Shown in pieces: positions 1-8,179 of a stretch of 64,000 nucleotides of DNA. Each line of letters opens with the position of its first letter. Position 1 is the stretch's first letter. Source of the stretch: Calothrix membranacea FACHB-236 (GTDB lineage Bacteria > Cyanobacteriota > Cyanobacteriia > Cyanobacteriales > Nostocaceae); NCBI RefSeq assembly GCF_014696315.1, contig NZ_JACJPX010000039.1, positions 17,560-81,559 on the forward strand, given 5' to 3'. Below the pieces are notes generated by a model, which was given only the letters and a program-made list of their open reading frames with translations, had not been told where the DNA came from and did no database searches. A program made the translations under genes and the position numbers.

Positions 1-99
1 CACACTGAGATGAAGATACCAAATTGACTATCCAGCGATTACGAAACTTTACATTTGTAAGTCTAATTACTAATTATTTCTGTAAAGAAAACTGTCAGG

Positions 100-127
100 T
101 TGACATTCTTCAGAATCAAGCTATGCT
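100..127 (+). promoter_or_regulatory. Putative sigma70-type promoter of the HEAT-repeat lipoprotein gene
   Basis: A perfect TTGACA at 100-105 is followed after 16 bp by TATGCT at 122-127, a good vegetative -35/-10 pair. It would give a leader of about 100 nt before the ATG at 234. This rests on consensus matching only. Confidence 0.4.
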
Positions 128-233
128 ATGAACAAAAATCTGATACTGTTCCCTATGGAAAAACTTTAGTTATCGACTGGGACGGGGTTTCAATATTTTA
201 ACTATGTAACCAAGATACCAACAAAATAATCTT

Positions 234-1259
234 ATGAAACAACATATAATTGCAACTAGCTTGCTGGTTTTGACTCTGAGCGCTTGCAATCTGGGATCTG
301 TAAAAGATTCTAAAGTTCAGCGTCTAGCAGATGAGAAAAATGTCAAAGAACTGATAGCTGCTTATATTCAAAAGCCTCCGACTTTTGGCACAGATCAAGC
401 AGCGGAAGCGTTAGGAAATCTAGGAGATAAGCAAGCTGTGGAACCTTTAATTGCTGTTCTGAATACTCCTGTGAAAGCCTCTGCATCTTCTGCGACAATT
501 AAAACTCATGCAGCAGCTGCGATCGCACTGGGAAAACTCAAAGATACTCGTGCGGTTAAGCCTTTAGTTGCCAATGTTAACCATCCCAACTCCCGCATCG
601 CCAACGCCGCTAAAACTGCACTCAAGGATATTGCAGCCGCAAATCCCAAGATAGTTGATCAGGTGCTACCTGGCTTTAAAAAGGATGAGCCTGCATCTGT
701 AATTGCTATGGGTGCGATCGGTAAACCTGCACTACAACCAATGCTAGCAGCGCTAAAGGAACCAGACGCGAGGACGAGGACGAATGCGGCTAGTGTTTTG
801 GCAGATATTGGCGATCCGAAAGCCATTGAACCATTAACCAAAAATTTAACTGATTGGGCATCTAGTCCAATGGTTGGTACAGCCTTAGAAAAACTCAATT
901 GGCAACCAGTATCAGATGCAGATAAAGTGCATTTATTAATAGCTAAAAGTAAAGGAGAAGAATTACGCAACGCTTGGGAAATGACAAAAACTGTTTTGCT
1001 TAAAGATTTAGAGTCAAAAGACCCACGGACGTTATCTTATGCCCTATATTCTTTTATTAGCATTGGTGGCAAAGATACAACAGAAACTTTAGTTAAAGTC
1101 TTGAAAGAAAACGGCAATAAAAATTTAGCCCTAGCCTATCTTAATTGTGGTGAACCCACATTAGAAAAAGCTGCTCAAGATTGGGCGACTTCCAGAGGTT
1201 ATCGAGTAGTAAAAACTGCCAAAAAAGACCAGCAAACAGTCAAATGGGGTTCATTTTAG
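234..1259 (+). CDS. HEAT-repeat lipoprotein
   Basis: The 341-residue protein has a lipoprotein signal peptide: positive start (MKQH), hydrophobic core, and lipobox LSAC with Cys18 as the lipidated residue. It should be membrane-anchored and face outwards. The body is alpha-helical repeat of the HEAT/PBS-lyase type, with repeated phrases such as ALGNLGDKQAVEPLI, ALGKLKDTRAVKPLV and VLADIGDPKAIEPLT between about residues 55 and 210. Such repeats normally form protein-binding solenoids; no catalytic motif is visible. There is no clear Shine-Dalgarno sequence, common in cyanobacteria. It appears to be monocistronic, and the 3' side holds palindromic repeats. The binding partner is unknown. Confidence 0.8.
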   Translation: MKQHIIATSLLVLTLSACNLGSVKDSKVQRLADEKNVKELIAAYIQKPPTFGTDQAAEALGNLGDKQAVEPLIAVLNTPVKASASSATIKTHAAAAIALGKLKDTRAVKPLVANVNHPNSRIANAAKTALKDIAAANPKIVDQVLPGFKKDEPASVIAMGAIGKPALQPMLAALKEPDARTRTNAASVLADIGDPKAIEPLTKNLTDWASSPMVGTALEKLNWQPVSDADKVHLLIAKSKGEELRNAWEMTKTVLLKDLESKDPRTLSYALYSFISIGGKDTTETLVKVLKENGNKNLALAYLNCGEPTLEKAAQDWATSRGYRVVKTAKKDQQTVKWGSF

Positions 1260-1303
1260 GACTTTGATTATAATTTGACTTTTATCAAAATAGAAATACG
1301 TTG

Positions 1304-1332
1304 GTAAGGGCAAGGCAATACCTTGCCCTTAC
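1304..1332. repeat. Palindromic repeat P1 (12-bp perfect stem)
   Basis: GTAAGGGCAAGG and its exact inverse complement are separated by CAATA. It lies just after the lipoprotein gene in the convergent gap 1260-1586 and lacks a T-run on the plus strand. It belongs to the same palindrome family as 1420-1440, 5376-5438, 33460-33490 and 34811-34836. Apart from these two palindromes I see nothing else in the 327-bp gap. Confidence 0.75.
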
Positions 1333-1419
1333 GATAAAACTATCTGTAGCAAGGTTTTCGTAAATTATTATCAATCTTGTAGTGTGGGCATTATGAAACA
1401 AGAATGCGACAGATTGTAG

Positions 1420-1440
1420 GGGCACGGCACTGCCGTGCCC
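1420..1440. repeat. Palindromic repeat P2
   Basis: GGGCACGGCA, one central C, then the exact inverse complement TGCCGTGCCC. The arm differs from P1 (CACGG against CAAGG), but the second arm has changed to match. Like P1 it sits between convergent genes and may help end transcription. Confidence 0.7.
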
Positions 1441-1586
1441 TCTAGAATATATTGATGTATCGGAAACATTATTTGATTTTGTATTATATACGAATTAACT
1501 GTGAAAATGTTGGTTTAATCTATGAAAAATAACCTACCCAGTTTAAGATTTTAAGTAAATTTATTAATTACGAATTATTGTCTTTT

Positions 1587-2966
1587 CTACTGCAACCGTA
1601 TACGAAAATACTGACGATATAAATTGCAGCGAATCTCTACCAGATTACCAATAAGTTTGACCAAACCCATACTTTGCAATTGATAAGCTAAAATCGGTTC
1701 TAACAGCACAGGTATATTAGAATCTACAACTTTTTTCAAAGCACCCGCCAATTCCGGATGTTCTTGTAAATTTAACCAATGTTGGCGCAGGTGATGTGCA
1801 TAAATACCTGTTTCTGTAGTGCCTTCTATTAATATCTGTTGTAGGGTAACATTGGGATGAGTTTTCAAGTAGGAAAAAGCCATTTCTAATAAATAAGGAT
1901 GTCCTCCTACTAAGTTCATTAGAGAATCTATAATATTTGCATCTACATTAATATTAAGTTGATGTTGCTGGGCTAAATCTAGAACTTGCGAACGAGTGAA
2001 TTCTGCAAGTTCTAGAGGTAACCCTACATTAAAAGGAGATTGATTAATATTGAGTCGAATATAAACATCAGTAGAATGTATTAGTACCAATCGTAACTTC
2101 TTCCAAATTTGCCTACTTCTGGCTTTTTCATACCAAGAACGCAACAATCCAAAAAAATCTTCGTAAATTTCTGGATAGGGAAAGAGTAAATCAACATTAT
2201 CTAAGCATAAAACCAAAGGGCTATCGACAGCAGCTAATAGATATTCTTCAAAGTAAGTTGTGCAACTTACTTTTGCTCCCATACCTTCTTCATCCCAATA
2301 TTCATCTAGCTCGCTGGGTAATCCTAGTTCTCGGCTAATATTACTACAAAACCAACGCAGAAATTTATTCAGTTGGGTAAAATGAGTATTTCTATCTGCT
2401 AATTCAAAACTTAAAATAACATTGCGATAGCCTTGTTGAGCTAAATGTTTTACCACCTGAATGATCAATGAAGTTTTACCCATCAAACTCGGAGCTTTAA
2501 TTCTAATTAGCGCGCCAGGTTGTAGCAGTGTTTCATAACAAATTGTTTCTATCTCGGTTCGTTTAACATAAATATCGTTACTTAATTCATTAGCAGATTC
2601 TGTTTTATTAGCTGGATAGTTTTGAATTGGTATATTTTGTTCTACTTTATTATTAACAATACCAGAATGTATATTTAAATTATTAGATAACAACATTTCC
2701 CATTGCCGTTTTAACGCTTCTTTGAAATTACTCTTTTTTACTTTTTCTCCTAAAGCATCACTGAGATTTTTCCAGAGTTTTGGTGCTACATCCTGGCTAA
2801 TGTAAGTAGTTGCATATTGATTTTTTGCAGCTATCTCATCATATTCTTGTCGCTGCCATGCACCTTTAATAATTATTATTTCAACATCTGTTAAATTTCT
2901 ATTTAATTTGTTAAATAATGCGTTGTTTGCAACTTTTATGGCTTCATCTAAACCGAAAGTTGTCAT
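1587..2966 (-). CDS. vMAP-type N-terminal domain fused to AAA-like (STAND) ATPase
   Basis: The 459-residue protein starts with a helical domain (about 1-90: FGLDEAIKVANNALF, LTDVEIIIIKGAWQRQEYDEIA) resembling the N-terminal HTH-like vMAP region found in cyanobacterial multidomain proteins. After a polar linker comes an AAA-like ATPase: P-loop APSLMGKTS (Lys164), Walker B LVLCLDNVD (Asp256, Asp259) and a late GGHPYLLEMA helix typical of STAND-like ATPases. Relatives usually carry WD40, TPR or kinase effector modules; here nothing follows the ATPase. It may be an NTP-dependent switch or sensor acting with a partner encoded elsewhere. It is divergently oriented from the DUF2809 gene 68 bp away. 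Family call is good; function is unknown. Confidence 0.75.
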   Translation of the reverse strand: MTTFGLDEAIKVANNALFNKLNRNLTDVEIIIIKGAWQRQEYDEIAAKNQYATTYISQDVAPKLWKNLSDALGEKVKKSNFKEALKRQWEMLLSNNLNIHSGIVNNKVEQNIPIQNYPANKTESANELSNDIYVKRTEIETICYETLLQPGALIRIKAPSLMGKTSLIIQVVKHLAQQGYRNVILSFELADRNTHFTQLNKFLRWFCSNISRELGLPSELDEYWDEEGMGAKVSCTTYFEEYLLAAVDSPLVLCLDNVDLLFPYPEIYEDFFGLLRSWYEKARSRQIWKKLRLVLIHSTDVYIRLNINQSPFNVGLPLELAEFTRSQVLDLAQQHQLNINVDANIIDSLMNLVGGHPYLLEMAFSYLKTHPNVTLQQILIEGTTETGIYAHHLRQHWLNLQEHPELAGALKKVVDSNIPVLLEPILAYQLQSMGLVKLIGNLVEIRCNLYRQYFRIRLQ

Positions 2967-3034
2967 AACATCCCAAGGTGAGTTAAATTTAGTTTATTTA
3001 TATAATACTACAAATTGACTGGCTCATTACTAAT

Positions 3035-3415
3035 ATGCTTATGTTCCACAAAAAATATTTCTATTTTACGCTTTTACTATTTGTTATAGAGGTATGTATT
3101 GCAGTTTTTGTCGATGATAGATTTATACGTCCTTTTATTGGTGATGTTTTAGTAGTTATATTAATTTATTGCTTTATGAGAACTTTTTGGCCAATAAAGC
3201 CAGCAATTTTGGCTTTATCGGTTTTTGTCTTTGCTTGTGTTATCGAAATTTTGCAATATTTTAATTTTGTAAGGGTTTTAGGATTAGAAAAATATAAGAT
3301 TGCGGTTGTAGTATTGGGCAGTTCATTTGATTGGAAGGATATAATTGCTTATGCAATAGGTAGCGCAATAGTACTATGGTTAGAAAATAGTATAAATAAA
3401 AGGGTGAAAAGCTAA
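3035..3415 (+). CDS. DUF2809-like small membrane protein
   Basis: A 126-residue protein made almost entirely of four hydrophobic segments (about 8-25, 33-50, 53-72, 100-117). The pattern, with the sequence DWKDIIAYAIG before the last helix, matches DUF2809 inner-membrane proteins of unknown function. A second ATG six bases downstream is an alternative start. It is AT-rich like its neighbours and no partner gene is evident. Confidence 0.65.
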   Translation: MLMFHKKYFYFTLLLFVIEVCIAVFVDDRFIRPFIGDVLVVILIYCFMRTFWPIKPAILALSVFVFACVIEILQYFNFVRVLGLEKYKIAVVVLGSSFDWKDIIAYAIGSAIVLWLENSINKRVKS

Positions 3416-3457
3416 TTATTTTAGATATTATTTAATTGCTCACAAAATTTCATCCGA

Positions 3458-3490
3458 GTAGGATACGTTAGGCTTGAGCCGTAACGCATC
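3458..3490. repeat. Dispersed repeat R1 (GTAGGAT...CGCATC family)
   Basis: An imperfect inverted repeat starting GTAGGATACGTTAGG and ending GCCGTAACGCATC. It is related to the copies at 16713, 56834, 63665 and 63770. It lies between the DUF2809 and SLH/WG genes and codes for nothing visible. Confidence 0.6.
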
Positions 3491-3631
3491 GAAAACTTTG
3501 TCTTTAATTCGTTGACTATTGACAACATTTAATATATTTTCTTTAATGCAGAATAGCTTGTTTTGTGATGTTACTTCACAGATAAGCATAAACCAGCTAT
3601 GTCATTTATATTAGCTATTACAAAATACTAG

Positions 3632-5350
3632 ATGAATACCAGCTTAAAATTAATTGCCAACACTTCACTGCTCGTTACATTATTAGGTAATATATTCATA
3701 TCTAAAGCCTCAGCATTTTCTGATATTAAAAATCAAGTTGCCAAAGATTGTATTACTCAACTTGCAGAACGCAATTTGATTAGAGGATATGCTGATCAAA
3801 CTTTTCGCCCCCAGTCAACTATTAATCGGGCTGAGTTTGCAGTTTTATTATTAAATGCCTTTCCTAATAGCGAAGTAAAAAATCCAGGAATGGAATTTAA
3901 AGATGTTCCTAATACGCATTGGGCATATAAAGCCATTCAAGCTGCTTATCAACGGAGATTTTTTACTGGCTATCCAGACCGTACTTTTAGACCATCTCAA
4001 GCTATTCCCAGAGTACAGGCGATCGCAATTTTGAGCAACCATCTCAATTTCAGTATTCCAGATAATCCAGAAGGTATACTGCAACAGCATTTTGACGATG
4101 CAGTACAGATTCCTAATTATGCGAGAAATTCGGTGGCAGCGGCAACAAGTGGGCGGATAGTAGTCAACTACCCCAACATTAAACAACTGCAACCGAATAA
4201 AGGTGCTACTCGAGGTGAGGTAGCAGCAATTATCTGCCAATCTTTAAATTTAGCCAGAACTATACCCTTAGAATACATTGCTGGTGGGAAGCAACCTTTT
4301 ACAATTCCGCCAGAAATGGGAGGATTTACCAATTTTTCTGAAGGGTTAGCAGGTGCAGAAGTTAATAGAAAGTATGGATTTATTAATAAAATAGGTGAAT
4401 TAGTGATAGCTGCTAAATTTGATGGAATTCAGAAATTTTCTTCTGGGTTAGCGCCTGTCAAAATTGGGGATAAATGGGGTTATATCGACAAAACAGGTAA
4501 ATTAGTTATCCCAGCACAATTTGTCCAACAACCAGCAGATTTTATTGAGGAAGTAGCACAAGTTCAGGTAGAAGATAAAATAGGATTTATTGATAAAACT
4601 GGCAAGCTTTTATTCACAGTTACCTATCCAGGTGCTAACTCATTACAAGTGAATAATTTTTCAGATGGGCTGGCGGCGGTGCGAATTGACTCCGAAAGAA
4701 CAGGATTTATTGATAAAACTGGTAAATTTGTGATTGAACCACAACCTTATAATATTGCAGATTTTGCCTCTGGGCTGGCAGCTATTAAGGTAAATAATAA
4801 ATATGGTTATATAGATAAAACTGGTAAAGTGGTAATTCCCCCTCAATTTAATAACGCCAAGCGATTTACTGAAGGCTTGGCAGCAGTAGATTTTAGTACA
4901 AACGGCATTTCTAATTGGGGTTATATTGACTCTACTGGTAAAACAGTAATTGCACCGCAATTTTATGATGCTAAGAATTTTTCTGAGGGCTTGGCGTGCA
5001 TATATTCAGAACAAGGTTTTGGTTTTATAGATAAAACAGGGAAATTGGTCATTTCGAGTAGTCAATTAGCCTCTAATGCGGGTAACTTTATCTCAGAATT
5101 AGGCTCATTTTCATCAGGGTTAGCGTTGGTGAAAATTGGCAATAAATTTGGCTATATAGATAAAACTGGCAAGTCAATTATCAAGGTAGAACTGCCTAAT
5201 GCTTTGAGTTTTCAGGATGGTATGGCTATGGTAAATGTAGCTGGCACATGGATAAAAAATATTGGCTTTGATAGTTCTAATATTCCTATTATTGACTACA
5301 CATTTCAAGGTGGGAAATGGGGCTATATTCGTTCGCCTTTATTACCTTGA
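3632..5350 (+). CDS. S-layer-homology domain protein with C-terminal WG repeats
   Basis: The 572-residue protein has an N-terminal signal-like hydrophobic stretch (to about residue 28, ending ASA). Two clear SLH domains follow (about 30-75 and 88-135, with RGYADQTFRPQ and TGYPDRTFRPS), then a weaker third to about 205. SLH domains bind cell-wall polymers, so the protein is probably periplasmic or on the cell surface. From about 228 to the end run nine WG-type repeats, eight ending in versions of YIDKTGK (including INKIGE and IDSTGK) and the last ending WGYIRS. WG repeats are beta-rich and thought to mediate binding. SLH plus WG is a plausible wall-anchored adhesin or scaffold. Base composition does not stand out. 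Confidence 0.8.
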   Translation: MNTSLKLIANTSLLVTLLGNIFISKASAFSDIKNQVAKDCITQLAERNLIRGYADQTFRPQSTINRAEFAVLLLNAFPNSEVKNPGMEFKDVPNTHWAYKAIQAAYQRRFFTGYPDRTFRPSQAIPRVQAIAILSNHLNFSIPDNPEGILQQHFDDAVQIPNYARNSVAAATSGRIVVNYPNIKQLQPNKGATRGEVAAIICQSLNLARTIPLEYIAGGKQPFTIPPEMGGFTNFSEGLAGAEVNRKYGFINKIGELVIAAKFDGIQKFSSGLAPVKIGDKWGYIDKTGKLVIPAQFVQQPADFIEEVAQVQVEDKIGFIDKTGKLLFTVTYPGANSLQVNNFSDGLAAVRIDSERTGFIDKTGKFVIEPQPYNIADFASGLAAIKVNNKYGYIDKTGKVVIPPQFNNAKRFTEGLAAVDFSTNGISNWGYIDSTGKTVIAPQFYDAKNFSEGLACIYSEQGFGFIDKTGKLVISSSQLASNAGNFISELGSFSSGLALVKIGNKFGYIDKTGKSIIKVELPNALSFQDGMAMVNVAGTWIKNIGFDSSNIPIIDYTFQGGKWGYIRSPLLP

Positions 5351-5375
5351 AAGTGCTGAGACAGATAAATTCTTT

Positions 5376-5438
5376 GTAAGGGCACGGCACCAGTAAGATA
5401 TTTGATATGCCAAAAGATTGCGAATGCCGTGCCCCTAC
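5376..5438. repeat. Palindromic repeat P3 with 35-bp spacer
   Basis: Left arm GTAAGGGCACGGCA and right arm TGCCGTGCCCCTAC match at 13 of 14 positions and enclose 35 bp. The left arm plus CCAGTAAGAT is nearly identical to the half-element at 12170. It follows the SLH/WG gene. The gap 5351-6107 also holds one weak small ORF, HIP1 sites and a heptamer repeat at 6069-6099. Confidence 0.65.
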
Positions 5439-5697
5439 CGATCTGTCGTGGTTTTTTTTCAAAATGGTATAATTTCCACAATTTCACTATCTTGTAGAAT
5501 GAGTATATTTTCCGTCTGGTGTTTTTGGCGGCTAAGATACGTGCTACACAAGAGCTATAGGTCATTCTTGGTAATAGTACTCAAAGATATGTTGTCAATG
5601 TAAAAAATTAATCCGTATATTTCTGGAAAAGCGATTGTACCATTTGTAGTCCTATGACAAGTATCACTGGATGCTTTCGTTACCTTAAGAGGGTTAA

Positions 5698-5880
5698 ATG
5701 ATTAATCGCTTTGTGAATCTCGTTTTTATTGATTCCTTTGCCCTAGCAATTAACGCGACACTTGGTACATTACTTCGCACTAAAATCTGTAACTATTCAT
5801 GGGATGGAGTTGTAGACAATGATTTGTCAACACTAGAAAGTAGCGAAAATTCTTGTAGTGATCCCACATTGATCAAGTAA
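5698..5880 (+). CDS. Possible small protein, unrecognised
   Basis: A 60-codon frame from ATG to TAA preceded by AGAGGG four bases before the ATG, a good ribosome-binding site for this window. The product begins MINRFVNLVFIDSFALAI (hydrophobic) and ends in an acidic polar tail. I recognise no family, and chance occurrence in an AT-rich gap is quite possible. Confidence 0.2.
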   Translation: MINRFVNLVFIDSFALAINATLGTLLRTKICNYSWDGVVDNDLSTLESSENSCSDPTLIK

Positions 5881-6068
5881 TTACAAATTCACCACCCTCA
5901 CAAAATATAGAATTCATCACAAAAAAATCGCTAGATCTCATGCTGTAGCTTGACATTCTTGATGCTCTCTAGGGGATGGTAGGCGATCGCATCTCTCCGC
6001 CAAGAATTTTTGGTGGCTTGAGAGGCGATCGCTTTTGAATTAGGTATTTGTAAAAGAAATGAAAAATT

Positions 6069-6099
6069 CCCATTACCCATTACTTATTACCTATTACCC
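6069..6099. repeat. Heptameric tandem repeat
   Basis: Four degenerate units of the type CCCATTA/CTTATTA/CCTATTA in a 7-bp period lie directly after the stop of the DUF3598-like gene. This is the short-tandem-repeat class typical of heterocystous cyanobacteria. Confidence 0.6.
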
Positions 6100-6107
6100 C
6101 GCCCTAC

Positions 6108-6554
6108 CTACCGTAAACGTTCTTCTTGTATGAGAGTGCGTTGGTAAATTTGATGATTTTTAAACCAATGCCAGGTACGGGCACGATAGTTATTATCAGG
6201 GCTAATTTGAATCATTTCATATAGACTCATGTCTGGGGCTGTTTTATAAGCAAACCACAAAATCACTGTGGAATCGTCTATTTCCCAGGCTTTCCCTAAA
6301 ATTCGCTCGGTATCAAAAAACAGGGTTTTATCTTTATATGTGCCAGGAAATTGATGTTCTTCTTGCTTGCCGTTAGACCATTTATAGCGATTAATTTGGT
6401 AGTAAGGATAGGTGGAATCTTCTGGAAACTGGCAGCTGAGGTGCGATTCATGCTTATCGATAATATTCCCCGCATTATCTACTATAGTATACGTGCCTAC
6501 CCAATCTCCTTCGTGACGGACAAGCACGGGCATTCCTTCTCGGATTGTAGACAT
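6108..6554 (-). CDS. DUF3598-like (lipocalin-like) protein
   Basis: A 148-residue soluble protein rich in beta-strand and aromatic residues: GDWVGTYTIVDNAG near the start, then INRYKWSNG, FPGTYKDKTLFFD, GKAWEID and YEMIQISPDNNYRARTWHWF. This pattern resembles the cyanobacterial DUF3598 family, predicted to have a lipocalin-type barrel like the CpcS/T bilin lyases. No catalytic residue can be named. It lies 76 bp after the aldehyde dehydrogenase gene on the same strand and may be the last gene of that run. A GGAG-type site lies in the leader. Confidence 0.55.
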   Translation of the reverse strand: MSTIREGMPVLVRHEGDWVGTYTIVDNAGNIIDKHESHLSCQFPEDSTYPYYQINRYKWSNGKQEEHQFPGTYKDKTLFFDTERILGKAWEIDDSTVILWFAYKTAPDMSLYEMIQISPDNNYRARTWHWFKNHQIYQRTLIQEERLR

Positions 6555-6630
6555 ACAAAACTCCTTGAAATTCGCTGCTAGGAATCAATTATCAGGTTTG
6601 AATGTTAAATTACCAAATTTGAATTTTTTC

Positions 6631-8049
6631 TTAACTATTCTCGAACCACCAAGGGTCATTTGCAGAATTGGTTTTGATTAAAAAGGCTTTTTTCCTCATA
6701 AATCTTTTTAATCCTGCTGCACCCATGCGTGAGCCACCTAAACCAGATAATTTGAAAGAATTTTTTTCTCCTTCGTACATAATCGAGGTAAGACCTGCAT
6801 CATTAATACTAATAGCGCCTGCATCTATGCGCTGGGCGACTTCTATTGCTAATTCTTCTGGTTGTGCAAATACAGCCGCGCTTAATCCATACACTGAGTC
6901 ATTGGCTAAATCAATCGCTTCCTCAATGTTAGAAAATGGCATCACAGGCATAATGGGGCCAAATGTTTCTTCAGTCATCACTTTCATGGAATGATTGACC
7001 TGAGTTAACACTGTAGGCCGACACCACCAACCCCCACCTAATTGTTCAACTTTACCACCACAGTGCATTACAGCACCTTTTTCTATTGCATCTAAAAGAT
7101 GATCGCTAATAACTGCTGCTTGTTTTTCGGAAATAATGGGGCCGATTTCTCCACTTTCTAATGTGGGGTGAGCTAATTTTACTTTTTGGGCTTTAGCTAC
7201 TAACTGGGCGACAAATTTCTCAAATATAGTTTCAGCAACGTAAATGCGCTCAATTGAAAGGCAAGACTGTCCTGTATTAACAACTGAACCCCATAAAATT
7301 GCTGAAGTCGCTAAATCTAAATTAGCTGATCCTAAAACAATTGCCGGGTCTTTACCCCCTAATTCTAATAAAGCCGGAATAAACTTTTTGGCAGCTACCT
7401 CACCAACTCTGCGTCCTGTGGCGACACTACCTGTAAAGCAGACTAAATCTATATGTTCAATTAAAGCAGCTCCTGTTTCCCCTGCACCTTCAATAAAAGT
7501 AAAAACATCCCGCAATTTTGGCACAGCATTGATGGTTGAGATCAGCGGCGCGACAAAGCGGGGAGCAATTTCACTAGGTTTGACGACAACAGCACAACCC
7601 GCTAGCAATGCAGGTATTGCATCAATCGTAGATAGCAATAAGGGAAAATTCCAGGGACTAATCACCCCCACAAGGGGATAAGGAACAGCAGTTTGTTCCA
7701 GGGCGATAAACGGGATGGATGTATTTTTGGCAGTTTCCTGCAATAGTTCTGGTGCCAAACGACACCAACGGTCGAGGGTAGAAATAAACGAGTCAATTTC
7801 TAATTCCGAGATAGGTAATCTTCCCGTATCATTAACCAAAGCCTCAGTTAAGCGATCGCGTCCTGCTAATATCGCTTGTTTCCATTCCTGTAAGGCTTCT
7901 ACTCTCCCTTCAATACCCATCTGTTGCCAACGAACTTGCGATCGCCGCAACCGATTACACAACTGCGCCAGCAACTTCGGCGGCGGCGGTATAATCACAT
8001 AGTCAAATTTTCCCGTCCGAGGATTACGAACATCTATTGATTTGGTCAT
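6631..8049 (-). CDS. Aldehyde dehydrogenase family protein
   Basis: The 472-residue protein has the whole NAD(P)-dependent aldehyde dehydrogenase signature: SPWNFP with Asn134, VVKPSE, the general base in LLELGGKDP (Glu229), and the catalytic Cys263 in NTGQSCLSIERIYV. It should oxidise an aldehyde to the acid in the cytoplasm; the substrate cannot be read from the sequence. Length is normal. It is third in the same-strand series RCCR-like, nitrilase-like, aldehyde dehydrogenase, DUF3598-like. Its start codon lies inside a heptameric repeat tract that separates it from the nitrilase-like gene, so cotranscription is possible but not assured. Confidence 0.9.
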   Translation of the reverse strand: MTKSIDVRNPRTGKFDYVIIPPPPKLLAQLCNRLRRSQVRWQQMGIEGRVEALQEWKQAILAGRDRLTEALVNDTGRLPISELEIDSFISTLDRWCRLAPELLQETAKNTSIPFIALEQTAVPYPLVGVISPWNFPLLLSTIDAIPALLAGCAVVVKPSEIAPRFVAPLISTINAVPKLRDVFTFIEGAGETGAALIEHIDLVCFTGSVATGRRVGEVAAKKFIPALLELGGKDPAIVLGSANLDLATSAILWGSVVNTGQSCLSIERIYVAETIFEKFVAQLVAKAQKVKLAHPTLESGEIGPIISEKQAAVISDHLLDAIEKGAVMHCGGKVEQLGGGWWCRPTVLTQVNHSMKVMTEETFGPIMPVMPFSNIEEAIDLANDSVYGLSAAVFAQPEELAIEVAQRIDAGAISINDAGLTSIMYEGEKNSFKLSGLGGSRMGAAGLKRFMRKKAFLIKTNSANDPWWFENS

Positions 8050-8112
8050 TTGTTATTTGTCATTTGTCATTTGTTATGGGGCATTGGTAATTGGTAATTG
8101 GTAATTGGTAAT
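8047..8112. repeat. Two adjacent heptameric repeat tracts
   Basis: Units CATTTGT/TATTTGT (about four) are followed by four units of ATTGGTA. The first tract begins at the ATG of the aldehyde dehydrogenase gene, so its upstream translation signals lie in repeat DNA. Confidence 0.75.
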
Positions 8113-8179
8113 AGTAATTTCTCCCTCTCCCCTTGTCTTCCTCATTCCCTAGTCCCCAGTCCCCAGTCAACAATCCCAA

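Noticed and set aside
5418..5603. 61-codon plus-strand frame after the SLH/WG gene
   Set aside because: It starts inside the palindromic repeat P3 and its product is unlike any protein I know.
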